From Streptomyces sp. JB150 (GTDB lineage Bacteria > Actinomycetota > Actinomycetes > Streptomycetales > Streptomycetaceae): 64,000 bases of DNA. Where the stretch lies: contig NZ_CP049780.1 in assembly GCF_011193355.1 (NCBI RefSeq), positions 6,788,634-6,852,633 of the forward strand. Direction: 5' to 3'. Shown here piece by piece: positions 1 through 11,417 of this stretch (position 1 is the first letter of the stretch; every line of letters begins with the position of its first letter). The translations under genes were made by a program, and so were the position numbers. A model generated the notes under the pieces. The model was given only the letters and a program-made list of their open reading frames with translations. It did no database searches and was not told the origin of the DNA.

Positions 1-3028
<3,028 letters not shown>

Positions 3029-3255
3029 CGGCTGCTCCTCTGCGTGAGGCGGGGGCGCGCGGCCCGGCGCGGCGAGCGGTCGGCTTCCATGCCAACACGA
3101 TGCCGCGCCGACCTGTTCCCCGTCGTCGTCCTTGAGCACACACTGCGTCCTACTGCCGATGGAGTACGGCAGGGACGGGGTCATCCCCAAGGCGGGCGCC
3201 GACCGGTCCAGCCCCCCGAGGCCGTCCCCTAGGGGGCTTGGTACTACTGCTCTTC

Positions 3256-4032
3256 GTGGACCTCGACCCCGAACTCGCCGCACTCCGCCCGCTCGGCGGC
3301 TTCTTCCCGCTGCGCACGGGTGCGCCGCCGCGCGGCCCCCTGCCGACTCTCGCCCACGCGTACGCCGGTCACGCGCGGGAGGCGTCCGGCGGTGACCCGA
3401 TGGAGGCGTCCGGCGGCGACCCGCTGGACGTCCGGATCCGCAAGGTCACGGACGCCCTGCGCGCCCCCGAGCCGCGGATCGCCGCCTCCGTGGCCCACCT
3501 GGGCCTCGCCGCCCGGCTGTGGTCCGCCGCCCTGGGCTGCGCCGCGCTGTACGGCCGTGTCCCCGACCTCGATCCGGGACTGCTGTGCTGGGACCCCGAC
3601 GGGAGCGCCCCCGACGACCTGTGGCTGACCGCGGTGCGCCCGCCGGGCCGGGAGGGCGACGCGGCGGCCCTCGCCGGCGCCGTGCTGCACGGCCACCTCG
3701 TCCCGCTGGCCGCCGCCCTGCGCGCCCGCTACCGCCTCGCGCCCGGTCTGCTGCGAGGCAACGCCGCCTCCGCGCTGGCCGGCACCGCGCGCACCCTGGA
3801 CACCTGGGCGCGCACGCACGGCCGCCCGGACGCCGCAGACCGGGCCCGCTCCCTGACCGCCGCCCTGCTCGCCCACCCCCTCCTCGCGGACACCGGCACC
3901 CTCACCGGCACCGCGTTCCGGCGCCGCAGCTGCTGCCTCTACTACCGGGTGCCCGGCGGGGGAGTGTGCGGCGACTGCTGCTTCACCCGCCCCCCGCGGT
4001 CTTCCCCGCGCGCCGCATCCGGGAGACCATGA
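3256..4032 (+). CDS. FhuF-like (2Fe-2S) ferric iron reductase family protein
   Basis: About 258 residues. The diagnostic feature is the C-terminal cysteine pattern CC-x10-C-x2-C (RRRSCCLYYRV then GVCGDCCF), which in FhuF-type reductases binds a [2Fe-2S] cluster and helps release iron from ferric siderophores in the cytoplasm. The rest is Ala/Leu-rich and helical, as in that family. The start is uncertain. GTG at 3256 lies 8 bp after a TACTACT -10-like hexamer, suggesting a leaderless transcript; TTG at 3238 in the same frame follows AGGGGG too closely. The gene sits 31 bp upstream of glgA on the same strand, but no functional link is obvious. Siderophore-iron reduction is inferred from the family; the substrate is unknown. 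Confidence 0.75.
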   Translation: MDLDPELAALRPLGGFFPLRTGAPPRGPLPTLAHAYAGHAREASGGDPMEASGGDPLDVRIRKVTDALRAPEPRIAASVAHLGLAARLWSAALGCAALYGRVPDLDPGLLCWDPDGSAPDDLWLTAVRPPGREGDAAALAGAVLHGHLVPLAAALRARYRLAPGLLRGNAASALAGTARTLDTWARTHGRPDAADRARSLTAALLAHPLLADTGTLTGTAFRRRSCCLYYRVPGGGVCGDCCFTRPPRSSPRAASGRP

Positions 4033-4063
4033 GGAGATCAGTCACCGAGACAGGGAGCCGCGG

Positions 4064-5227
4064 GTGCGCGTGGGACTGCTGACCCGGGAGTACCCGCCGG
4101 ACGTGTACGGCGGCGCGGGGGTCCATGTGGAGTTCCTGGCCCGGGAGTTGCGCTCCCTGGTCGACCTCCGGGTGCACTGCTGGGGCGAGGTCTCCTCGGC
4201 CGAGCGCGCCGCGGGCGTCGTACGCCACCGCCCCTGGTCGACCCTGGACGGCGCCAACGACGCGCTGCGCACCTTCTCCGTGGACCTCGCCATGGCCGCC
4301 GCCCTGGAGGGCCGCGACCTCATCCACTCCCACACCTGGTACGCCAACCTGGCCGGTCACCTCGCCAAGCTGCTGTACGGCGTCCCGCACGTGCTCACCG
4401 CCCATTCGCTGGAGCCGCTGCGGCCGTGGAAGGCCGAGCAACTGGGCGGCGGCTACGCCCTGTCGGGTTGGGCGGAGCGCACCGCCGTCGAGGCCGCCGA
4501 CGCGGTGATCGCCGTCTCCGGCGCCATGCGCGAGGACATCCTCGCCTGCTATCCGGCGCTGGACCCGGCCCGCGTGCACGTCGTCCACAACGGCATCGAC
4601 ACCGAGCTGTACCGGCCCGATCCGGCCACCGACGTCCTGCACCGCCTCGGCGTCGACCCGGCCCGCCCCTACGTGCTGTTCGTCGGCCGCATCACCCGCC
4701 AGAAGGGCGTGCCCCACCTGCTGCGCGCGGCCCGGCACATCGACCCGGCCGCCCAGGTCGTACTGTGCGCGGGCGCGCCCGACACCCCGGAGATCGACCG
4801 GGAGTTCCGCGAGCTGTACCAGGAGCTGAGCCGGGTGCGCGAGGGCGTGCACTGGATCCCGCGGATGCTGCCGCGTCCCGAGGTGGTCCAACTCCTCACG
4901 CACGCGGCCGTGTTCGTCTGCCCGTCGGTGTACGAGCCGCTCGGCATCGTCAACCTGGAGGCGATGGCCTGCGGCACGCCCGTCGTGGCCTCGCGGGTCG
5001 GCGGCATCCCGGAGGTCGTGGCGGACGGCAAGACGGGCCTCCTGGTGCCGGCGGACGACGACTTCGAACGCGGCCTCGCCCGGGCCCTGGACGCGCTGCT
5101 CGGGGACCCGGAGGGCGCCCGGCGGATGGGGGAGGCGGGACGCGAGCGGGCAGTCGGTGAGTTCGGCTGGGACACGGTCGCCCGGCGGACGGTCCGGCTC
5201 TACGAACACGTCGTCAAGGGGACGTAG
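4064..5227 (+). CDS. glgA: Glycogen synthase / maltose-1-phosphate synthase type glycosyltransferase (GT4)
   Basis: 387 residues, the size of the actinobacterial GT4-type GlgA rather than the ~480-residue GT5 enzymes of enterics. The N-terminal domain holds the nucleotide-sugar enzyme glycine motif VYGGAGVHVE. The C-terminal domain has FVGRITRQKG and the retaining-GT4 motif YEPLGIVNLEAMACGTPVV with the donor-binding glutamate. Actinobacterial homologues use ADP-glucose, either to extend alpha-1,4-glucan or (GlgM in mycobacteria) to make maltose 1-phosphate for the GlgE pathway; the sequence alone does not decide between these. The GTG start follows a GGGAG ribosome site. glgC, which makes the ADP-glucose donor, lies 105 bp downstream on the same strand. 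Confidence 0.9.
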   Translation: MRVGLLTREYPPDVYGGAGVHVEFLARELRSLVDLRVHCWGEVSSAERAAGVVRHRPWSTLDGANDALRTFSVDLAMAAALEGRDLIHSHTWYANLAGHLAKLLYGVPHVLTAHSLEPLRPWKAEQLGGGYALSGWAERTAVEAADAVIAVSGAMREDILACYPALDPARVHVVHNGIDTELYRPDPATDVLHRLGVDPARPYVLFVGRITRQKGVPHLLRAARHIDPAAQVVLCAGAPDTPEIDREFRELYQELSRVREGVHWIPRMLPRPEVVQLLTHAAVFVCPSVYEPLGIVNLEAMACGTPVVASRVGGIPEVVADGKTGLLVPADDDFERGLARALDALLGDPEGARRMGEAGRERAVGEFGWDTVARRTVRLYEHVVKGT

Positions 5228-5332
5228 CGCGGCGAGCCGTGCGGCGGGCCGCACACCGCCGCGGTCCTCGAACAGGATTGTTCCGCGAATGCACGGGCAG
5301 GTTCTTCGGCAACCAGCGTGAGGGGAGCGGCC

Positions 5333-6553
5333 ATGCGTCGTGGGGGTCCTTCGGTGCTCGGAATCGTCCTGGCGGGAGGCGAGGGCAAACGCCTGATGCC
5401 CCTGACCGCCGACCGCGCGAAACCCGCGGTCACCTTCGGCGGCACCTACCGCCTCGTCGACTTCGTCCTGTCCAACCTGGTCAACGCCGACATCCTGCGC
5501 ATCTGCGTGCTGACCCAGTACAAGTCGCACTCCCTGGACCGGCACATCACCACCACCTGGCGGATGTCCAGCCTGCTCGGCAACTACGTCACCCCGGTCC
5601 CGGCCCAGCAGCGCCTCGGCCCGCGCTGGTACCTGGGCAGCGCGGACGCCATCCTCCAGTCCCTGAACCTGATCTACGACGAACGGCCCGAGTACGTCGC
5701 GGTGTTCGGCGCCGACCACGTGTACCGCATGGACCCGCGGCAGATGCTCGCCCAGCACATCGAGTCCGGCGCCGGGGTGACCGTCGCCGGGATCCGCGTC
5801 CCGCGCGCCGAGTCGTCGTCCTTCGGCGTGATCACCCCCGGCTCGGACGGCCGGACGGTGGAACGCTTCCTGGAGAAGCCGGCCGACCCTCCCGGACTGC
5901 CGGACCGGCCCGACTGCGTCTTCGCCTCGATGGGCAACTACATCTTCACCACCAAGGCCCTGATCGAGGCCCTGCACCGGGACGCCGAGGACGAGAACTC
6001 CGCGCACGACATGGGCGGTTCGATCCTGCCCCAGCTCACCGACCGCGGCGAGGCGCAGCTGTACGACTTCGGCGACAACCACGTGCCCGGCGAGACCAGC
6101 CGCGACCAGGGGTACTGGCGGGACGTCGGCACCCTCGACGCGTACTACGACGCCCACATGGACCTCATCGCCGAGCGCCCCGCCTTCAACCTCTACAACC
6201 GCAGCTGGCCCATCTACACCCACTCCGGCCAGCTCTCCCCGGCCCGCTTCAACGCGGGCGGCATCGCCGGCGAGTCGATCATCAGCGCCGGGTGCCTGAT
6301 CCGGGGGCAGGTCACCCGGTCGGTGCTCTCGCCCGGGGTGGTGGTCGACCCCGGCGCGGTGGTGCAGGGCTCGGTGCTGCACGACAACGTGCACATCGGC
6401 CGGGGCGCGGTGGTGCGGGGCGCCGTACTGGACAAGAACGTCGAGGTGCCGCCGGGCGCCACCATCGGCGTCAACCCGGAGCGCGACGCCGAGCTGTACA
6501 CCGTCTCCAAGAACGGGGTGATCGCCCTCGGGAAGGGCCAGCGCGTGCCCTAG
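5333..6553 (+). CDS. glgC: Glucose-1-phosphate adenylyltransferase (ADP-glucose pyrophosphorylase)
   Basis: 406 residues, full length for GlgC. It makes ADP-glucose from glucose 1-phosphate and ATP, the committed step of glycogen synthesis. Visible motifs are the nucleotide-binding [11 protein letters not shown] near the N-terminus, [27 protein letters not shown] and the sugar-phosphate site VFLEKP-like RFLEKPAD. The C-terminal third is a left-handed beta-helix of hexapeptide repeats ([18 protein letters not shown]). The ATG at 5333 is preferred because GAGGGG lies about 7 bp upstream and the protein then begins [10 protein letters not shown] as in other Streptomyces; an in-frame GTG at 5318 is less likely. 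It follows glgA, so the pair supplies and uses ADP-glucose. Confidence 0.95.
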   Translation: MRRGGPSVLGIVLAGGEGKRLMPLTADRAKPAVTFGGTYRLVDFVLSNLVNADILRICVLTQYKSHSLDRHITTTWRMSSLLGNYVTPVPAQQRLGPRWYLGSADAILQSLNLIYDERPEYVAVFGADHVYRMDPRQMLAQHIESGAGVTVAGIRVPRAESSSFGVITPGSDGRTVERFLEKPADPPGLPDRPDCVFASMGNYIFTTKALIEALHRDAEDENSAHDMGGSILPQLTDRGEAQLYDFGDNHVPGETSRDQGYWRDVGTLDAYYDAHMDLIAERPAFNLYNRSWPIYTHSGQLSPARFNAGGIAGESIISAGCLIRGQVTRSVLSPGVVVDPGAVVQGSVLHDNVHIGRGAVVRGAVLDKNVEVPPGATIGVNPERDAELYTVSKNGVIALGKGQRVP

Positions 6554-6749
6554 GGGGCGCCTCGCCGATCATGCCGGGCTCCCGGCGTCTGGCACCGTGC
6601 CTCGCCGCGTTGTCGTCGGTCGCCGACTCCCCCACGCTCGGCTGCGCTCGCGCGGGGGCACCCCCATCGCGTCGACTCCCTCCTCCGCCTTGCGATGCGC
6701 GGCACCAGACGCCGCTCGCTGATCCGGCCTGATCGACGAGACACCCCCC
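6554..6749. repeat. MITE-like inverted-repeat element downstream of glgC
   Basis: A ~196-bp non-coding block whose ends are imperfect inverted repeats of about 28 bp: the left end GGGGCGCCTCGCCGATC is mirrored by the right end GATCGACGAGACACCCCC (6732-6749). Inside, GGCGTCTGGCACC (6584-6596) pairs with GGCACCAGACGCC (6701-6713) and a C-run near 6630 pairs with a G-run near 6655, so the whole element can fold into one long hairpin. I recall similar intergenic sequences in other Streptomyces. No transposase is encoded. A shorter version of the two ends lies at 35814-35843. Confidence 0.6.
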
Positions 6750-6813
6750 AGCGCCCCGGCGAGCCGGGTCCCCGCCTCGTGATCATGGCCCGTACGCCCT
6801 GATCATGACGGGT

Positions 6814-6843
6814 TTGGCGAGGCGGCCCGGTGCTCCGTAAAAT
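6814..6843 (+). promoter_or_regulatory. Candidate sigma-70-type promoter for the zinc-ribbon SDR gene
   Basis: TTGGCG at 6814-6819 and TAAAAT at 6838-6843 are separated by 18 bp, a good fit to a housekeeping actinomycete promoter. Transcription would begin near 6850, about 57 bp before the ATG at 6908. Confidence 0.5.
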
Positions 6844-6907
6844 CTGCCGTTCGAATGCGGGCGCGAGTCGGAGCGCCGCCAGGGCAGAAACAGGGAACGC
6901 AGCGGCG

Positions 6908-8401
6908 ATGACGGTCACAGAGGACGGCACCCAGACCCCGGACGAGGTGGTCTACGGGCCCGGCATCGACCCCGAGCGCCTGGCGATCTGCCTCAGCGTG
7001 CTCGAAGAGCTCGACAAGCTGGAGGTCGACCACCCCGACGCGATCAAGGTGCGCCGGGCCACCTCGCACATCTACCGGACGGTGAAGCAGCGCCGCCGCC
7101 AGGAGCGCCGGGCCGCCAAGACCGCCCACGACCGGCAGGTCACCGAGGCCACCGCGACCGGCTCCGCCGAGCGCATCGACGACGAGACCGAGGGCATCCT
7201 GCCCTCCTCCAAGATCGAGCCGGGCCGCATCGCCGGGATACTCCAGCGCCCGCGCTCCTGCTACGTCTGCAAGGCGCGGTACGTCGAGGTCGACTACTTC
7301 TACCACCAGCTCTGCCAGAAGTGCGCCGCCGAGAACCGGGCCAAGCGCGACGCCCGCGCCGACCTCACCGGCCGGCGGGCGCTGCTCACCGGCGGCCGCG
7401 CCAAGATCGGCATGTACATTGCCCTGCGGCTGCTGCGTGACGGCGCTCACACGACGATCACCACCCGGTTCCCCAAGGACGCCATCCGCCGTTTCAAGGC
7501 CATGGAGGACTCCGCGGACTGGATCCACCGCCTGGAGGTCGTCGGCATCGACCTGCGCGACCCCGCCCAGGCCGTGGCCCTCGCCGACCAGGTCGCCGAG
7601 GCCGGTCCGCTCGACATCCTGATCAACAACGCGACGCAGACCGTGCGCCGCCTGCCCTCCGCCTACGCCGCCCTGGTCGAGGGCGAGAGCGCCCCGCTGC
7701 CCGCCGGGGAACTCCCCGCCCACCACGTCATCGGCGCCTTCAACTCCGGCGCCGTCGACGGGCTCGCCGCGCTGCCCCTCGGGACCAGCGGCCTCGACGC
7801 CCAGCAGGTCGCCGACCTCGCCCTGGTCGCGGGCAACGCCAGCATCGCCCGCCACCTCGACGGCACCGCCATCGACGCCGGCGGCCTGGTGCCGGACGTC
7901 GTCGACACCAACACCTGGGTCCAGACCATCGAGCAGATCTCCCCGGTGGAGCTGCTCGAGACCCAGCTGTGCAACTACACCGCGCCGTTCATCCTGATCA
8001 GCAAGTTGCGCTCGGTGATGGCCGAGGCCGCCCGCAAGGCGCCCAGCGGACGCTCCTACATCGTCAACGTCTCCGCGATGGAGGGCGTCTTCAACCGCGG
8101 TTACAAGGGCGCGGGACACCCGAACACCAACGCCGCCAAGGCCGCGATGAACATGGTGACGCGGACCAGCGCCCAGGAGATGTACGAAACCGACCGCATC
8201 CTCATGACCTCCGTCGACACCGGCTGGATCACCGACGAACGCCCGCACTTCGACAAGCTGCGCCTCGCCGAGGAGGGCTTCCACGCCCCGCTCGACCTGG
8301 TCGACGGCGCGGCCCGGGTCTACGACCCGATCGTGCGCGGCGAGGCGGGCGAGGACCTGTACGGCGTCTTCCTGAAGGACTACGCGCCCGGTAAGTGGTA
8401 G
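6908..8401 (+). CDS. Large SDR-fold protein with N-terminal helical region and zinc ribbon, lacking the catalytic Tyr
   Basis: 497 residues, about twice a classical SDR. Residues 1-110 are charged and helical. A zinc-ribbon-like pair follows, CYVC near residue 118 and CQKC near 137. From about residue 150 there is a Rossmann NAD(P)-binding fold with LLTGGRAKIGMYIAL and a NNATQT motif (the NNAG equivalent). In the active-site region the serine strand is present (NVSAMEG), but the YxxxK motif reads TNAAK: the lysine is kept and the tyrosine is replaced by threonine. Oxidoreductase activity is therefore uncertain, and a non-canonical mechanism or a binding role is possible. The ATG at 6908 was chosen because an upstream extension of the frame covers promoter sequence. 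Stands alone; partner unknown. Confidence 0.8.
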   Translation: MTVTEDGTQTPDEVVYGPGIDPERLAICLSVLEELDKLEVDHPDAIKVRRATSHIYRTVKQRRRQERRAAKTAHDRQVTEATATGSAERIDDETEGILPSSKIEPGRIAGILQRPRSCYVCKARYVEVDYFYHQLCQKCAAENRAKRDARADLTGRRALLTGGRAKIGMYIALRLLRDGAHTTITTRFPKDAIRRFKAMEDSADWIHRLEVVGIDLRDPAQAVALADQVAEAGPLDILINNATQTVRRLPSAYAALVEGESAPLPAGELPAHHVIGAFNSGAVDGLAALPLGTSGLDAQQVADLALVAGNASIARHLDGTAIDAGGLVPDVVDTNTWVQTIEQISPVELLETQLCNYTAPFILISKLRSVMAEAARKAPSGRSYIVNVSAMEGVFNRGYKGAGHPNTNAAKAAMNMVTRTSAQEMYETDRILMTSVDTGWITDERPHFDKLRLAEEGFHAPLDLVDGAARVYDPIVRGEAGEDLYGVFLKDYAPGKW

Positions 8402-8992
8402 CCCGTCGTCTCCCCTCTCGTCGCCTGTAATTGACGGCGCGTCAGCCCGCGATCCACGGCGGGCCCGGCGCGCCGTCGCCCGTTCCGACGGATCCACGGC
8501 GCGGCGCAGTCCTTGCCGGGGCGTCGGCCGCCCTGCTCCAGCAGCCGGGCAACGGCCGGGCGGTGACCGTGACAGCCGGGCGGCGGCCGCGACAACCGGA
8601 TGGGCCGGGGTCCAGGTAGCTACATCCGTTCAGCCGAGTAGGCCGAGCGAGTGAAGCGCGAACGGCGCATCGTGGAGCAAACGGGTGCAAGGGGGAGTGC
8701 GGTATATGCGGGGCGACTTGGCGGAGCCCCCCTGTTCTTCCCCAAGTTTCGTACGCCATCGAGCGCGAGCCTGCTCATGTGGTTAATCTGAAGCCGACGG
8801 ACAGCAGCACGGGTCCCTACCCACACCCATCGTCCGTCCCGGGACCAGCCGGCGCACAGCGGTCTGCCCTCCCGTGAGTTGTCGACGCCACCGCGTCCGG
8901 ACGTATTGGACCCAGACCCGAGTGCGCGTCGCGCCGCGGACAGCGGACCGGCCGGCGAGCCCGAGGGTGACCCGACACATAAGGAGTGCGCG
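8402..8992. other. 591-bp non-coding region upstream of the 57-residue peptide gene
   Basis: No frame here looks coding. A TAATCT hexamer at 8784-8789 resembles a -10 box but lacks a clear -35. The 3' end holds the strong ribosome site AAGGAG (8981-8986) for the next gene. The length suggests room for a long leader or an upstream regulatory region, but no known riboswitch was recognised. Confidence 0.35.
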
Positions 8993-9166
8993 GTGACACC
9001 GGAGAAGAAGAATCGCGAGCAGCGGCCCAAGGAACGCACCGAGCGTGCGGGCCGCCGGCCCGGAGAGATCGGCAGCCTCGACGTGTGGGCCCGTTCGGCC
9101 CCGATCCGCCTGGCGGGCTACGAGGACGACCTCGCCGAGCCGCACATCCTGCCCAGCGTGGACTGA
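8993..9166 (+). CDS. Small conserved-looking hypothetical protein (57 residues)
   Basis: A 57-residue protein starting at GTG with an excellent ribosome site, AAGGAG, 6 bp upstream. The N-terminal half is highly basic and charged (EKKNREQRPKERTER), the middle is GSLDVWARSAPIRL, and the end is acidic (YEDDLAEPHILPSVD). There is no signal peptide, membrane segment or cysteine. The layout of a basic half, a compact hydrophobic patch and an acidic tail would suit a small regulatory or docking protein. I do not recognise the family. A GNAT acetyltransferase gene follows 57 bp later on the same strand, so co-transcription is possible. An in-frame extension back to 8879 has no usable ribosome site and was not adopted. 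Confidence 0.7.
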   Translation: MTPEKKNREQRPKERTERAGRRPGEIGSLDVWARSAPIRLAGYEDDLAEPHILPSVD

Positions 9167-9223
9167 CACCCTGGGCGGGGCTGCCGCGATCACCGGTCAG
9201 CTGGGCGTGCGAGACTCACGCCC

Positions 9224-9757
9224 ATGCTGATCAGAGAAGCCACCGCCGACGACTGGCCGCGCATCTGGCCCTTCTGGCACCGCATCGTCGCCGCCGGCGA
9301 GACCTACAGCTGGGATCCCGGCACCGGCGAGGAAGCGGCCCGCGCGCTCTGGATGAGCCCGGCCAAGCGCGTCTACGTCGCCGAGGACCCCTCGGGAGCC
9401 GTCGTCGGCTCGGCCTACCTGATGCCCAACTACGGCGGTCCCGCCGCGGGCATCGCGAACGCCGGCTTCATGGTCGACCCCGACCAGGGCGGCCGGGGCA
9501 TCGGCCGCGCCCTCGCCGAGCACGTCCTTGCCGAGGCCGCCGCGCACGGCTACCGGGGCATGGTGTTCAACGCGGTCGTCGAGACCAACCCGGCGGTCGC
9601 GCTGTGGACGTCCCTCGGGTTCACCATCCTCGGCACGGTGCCGGAGGCCTTCGACCACCCCCGGCACGGACTCGTCGGCCTGCACATCATGTACAAGGCC
9701 CTCCAGCCGGCCGGCCCGGCACCCCGGCCGGACGAGCGGGCCGCCCAGGGCCTCTAA
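9224..9757 (+). CDS. GNAT-family N-acetyltransferase
   Basis: 177 residues, a single GNAT domain of the phosphinothricin/amino-acid acetyltransferase kind. It begins MLIREATADDWPRIWP, has the central strand GIANAGFMVDPDQGGRGIGRAL with the acetyl-CoA pyrophosphate motif QGGRGIG, and the terminal W-LGF element (ALWTSLGFTILG). The acceptor cannot be named from sequence. A perfect 7-bp inverted repeat (GGGCGTG/CACGCCC) sits directly before the ATG and could hide the start in a hairpin; no classical ribosome site is seen. The stop overlaps the stop of the convergent amidase gene by 4 bp. Confidence 0.85.
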   Translation: MLIREATADDWPRIWPFWHRIVAAGETYSWDPGTGEEAARALWMSPAKRVYVAEDPSGAVVGSAYLMPNYGGPAAGIANAGFMVDPDQGGRGIGRALAEHVLAEAAAHGYRGMVFNAVVETNPAVALWTSLGFTILGTVPEAFDHPRHGLVGLHIMYKALQPAGPAPRPDERAAQGL

Positions 9758-11181
9758 CCGAGCGGCGCGGTCCGCTCCCACGGCCGCAGCCGCTCCAACT
9801 GCCCCGCCAGCTGCAGCAGTCGCGCCTCCGCGCCCGGCCGGCCCACCAGCTGGACGGCGCACGGGGCGCCCGAGGGCAGCGTGCCGAGGGGCACGGCCAT
9901 CGCGGGCCAGCCGGTGAGGTTCCAGGGAGGAGTCATCGGCGCGTACGCCGAGTTGGCCACGAGGTTGCGCAGCCAGCCCCGCTCGTGCCACGGCACCGCC
10001 CGCGGGGAGCGGCGGGCGAGCGCGGGGGTGAGCAGCACGTCGTACTCCTCGAAGAACGGCTCCAGCCGCCGGCGCAGCGCCTCGCGGGCCGACCCGGCGC
10101 GCACCCGCCCCGCGAACCGCCGCCCGACGGCCGCGTGGACGCGGGTACGCCGGGCCAGCAGCCGGGCGTCCAGCCCCTGGGCGTCGACCGAGGTGCCGGC
10201 CGTCCAGTGCGCCAGCGCGGTGAGCGCGAGCGAGCGCGGATAGGGCGGATCCGCGCGCCGCACCTGGTGCCCCGCCTTCATCAGCAGTCCGGCCGCCTCC
10301 CGCGCGGCGGCGGTGTACGGCTTGGTGACGACGGCCCCGGCGATCGGGGCGCGCAGCGACAGCGCGATCCTGCACGTGCCCGCCGTGCCCGCCGTGCCCG
10401 CCGTGCCCGCCGTGGCCGACGTCGTAGGCGTGCCCTGGGTGTCCTGCGTGTCGCGCGCGTCCGGTCGTACGCCCACGCCGTCGAAGCCCGCGTCCGCGAG
10501 GACGGACAGCATCAGCCGCGCGTCCGCGACGGTCGTGGCGAGCGGGCCGTTCTCCGCCATGCCGAACCAGTCGCCCCGGCCGATCCCCGCCGGGACCACG
10601 CCGTGGCCCGGCTTGACGGTGACCAGGCCGCAGTTGGCCGCCGGGATGCGCAGGGACCCCATGCCGTCGTTGCCGAGCGCGATCGGCACCATCCCGGCGG
10701 CCACGGCGGCGGCGCTGCCGCCCGACGAGCCACCCGCGGTGCGGGACAGGTCCCAGGGGTTGCGGGCAGTGCCGTGCACGCCCTCCGTCGTACCGAAGAC
10801 GCACAGCTCCGGCACGTTCGTCAGCCCCACGACCACCGCGCCCGCCGCCCGCAGCCGGGCCACGGTGACGTGGTCCCGTTCGGCCGGTGTGTCCGCGGTC
10901 GCGGCCGAGCCGTTCCTGGTGGCCTCGCCGCGCACCGCCAGATTGTCCTTGACGGCCACGGGCACCCCGGCCAGCGGCAGCCCGGCCAGATCTCCGCGCG
11001 CCCCCACCTCGTCGGCCTCCCGCAGCGCCGCCTCCGTCCGCACCGTCCGGAAGGCACCGACCCGTCCGTCCAGCCGCTCGATGCGCGCCAGATGCTCCGC
11101 CACCACCTCCCGGGGCGTGACCTGCTTGTCCCGCACGGCGGCGGCGATCTCGACGGCGGTCCGTCCGACCCAGTTGGTCAC
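9754..11181 (-). CDS. Amidase-signature-family amidohydrolase
   Basis: 475 residues. It carries the amidase-signature Ser-cisSer-Lys triad region: lysine in VAVKDNLAV, the Gly/Ser-rich loop TAGGSSGGSAAA, and the nucleophile stretch GNDGMGSLRIPA. Relatives hydrolyse carboxamides, and some act as GatA in tRNA amidation; no gatB or gatC lies nearby, so a stand-alone amidase is more likely. The GTG at 11181 has GAGGAG 7 bp upstream, better than the longer upstream frame. A run of four 9-bp repeats encodes GTAGTAGTAGT about 290 residues in, likely a slippage insertion in a surface loop. Convergent with the GNAT gene, sharing 4 bp. Confidence 0.9.
   Translation of the reverse strand: MTNWVGRTAVEIAAAVRDKQVTPREVVAEHLARIERLDGRVGAFRTVRTEAALREADEVGARGDLAGLPLAGVPVAVKDNLAVRGEATRNGSAATADTPAERDHVTVARLRAAGAVVVGLTNVPELCVFGTTEGVHGTARNPWDLSRTAGGSSGGSAAAVAAGMVPIALGNDGMGSLRIPAANCGLVTVKPGHGVVPAGIGRGDWFGMAENGPLATTVADARLMLSVLADAGFDGVGVRPDARDTQDTQGTPTTSATAGTAGTAGTAGTCRIALSLRAPIAGAVVTKPYTAAAREAAGLLMKAGHQVRRADPPYPRSLALTALAHWTAGTSVDAQGLDARLLARRTRVHAAVGRRFAGRVRAGSAREALRRRLEPFFEEYDVLLTPALARRSPRAVPWHERGWLRNLVANSAYAPMTPPWNLTGWPAMAVPLGTLPSGAPCAVQLVGRPGAEARLLQLAGQLERLRPWERTAPLG
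10376..10411. repeat. Four 9-bp tandem repeats in the amidase gene
   Basis: GTGCCCGCC is repeated exactly four times at 10376-10411. On the minus strand it encodes a run of Gly-Thr-Ala units, in frame and in a likely loop. Confidence 0.85.
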
Positions 11182-11417
11182 GGGCGCTCCTCGGCGGATG
11201 AGTGGGCCTACTGGCGAGTACGGGAGCACTCTGCCCCGGCCCGCCGCGCCCTGTCGAGGGTGCGCGGGGCCCGGGCCGGCTGACGCGGCGCGCAGGCGGA
11301 CGGACGACATCGCGCGGCGAAGGCGGGAGCGAAAAAGGCGCCGGCACGCGGCAACCTTTCACGGGCCGGCGGCCACTGTCAGGGCGCAACCTCGATCCTC
11401 CTCCGTAAGGAAGCCCT

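Noticed and set aside
5318..5332. Upstream GTG start for glgC
   Set aside because: ATG 5333 has a better-placed GAGGGG and matches the usual [10 protein letters not shown] start.
3983..6394. Long antisense frame over glgA and glgC
   Set aside because: Low-complexity Val/Gly/Asp/Arg composition typical of the mirror of GC-rich genes; both plus-strand genes are clear.
8879..8992. N-terminal extension of the 57-residue protein
   Set aside because: Non-standard start, no ribosome site; the AAGGAG would lie inside the gene.
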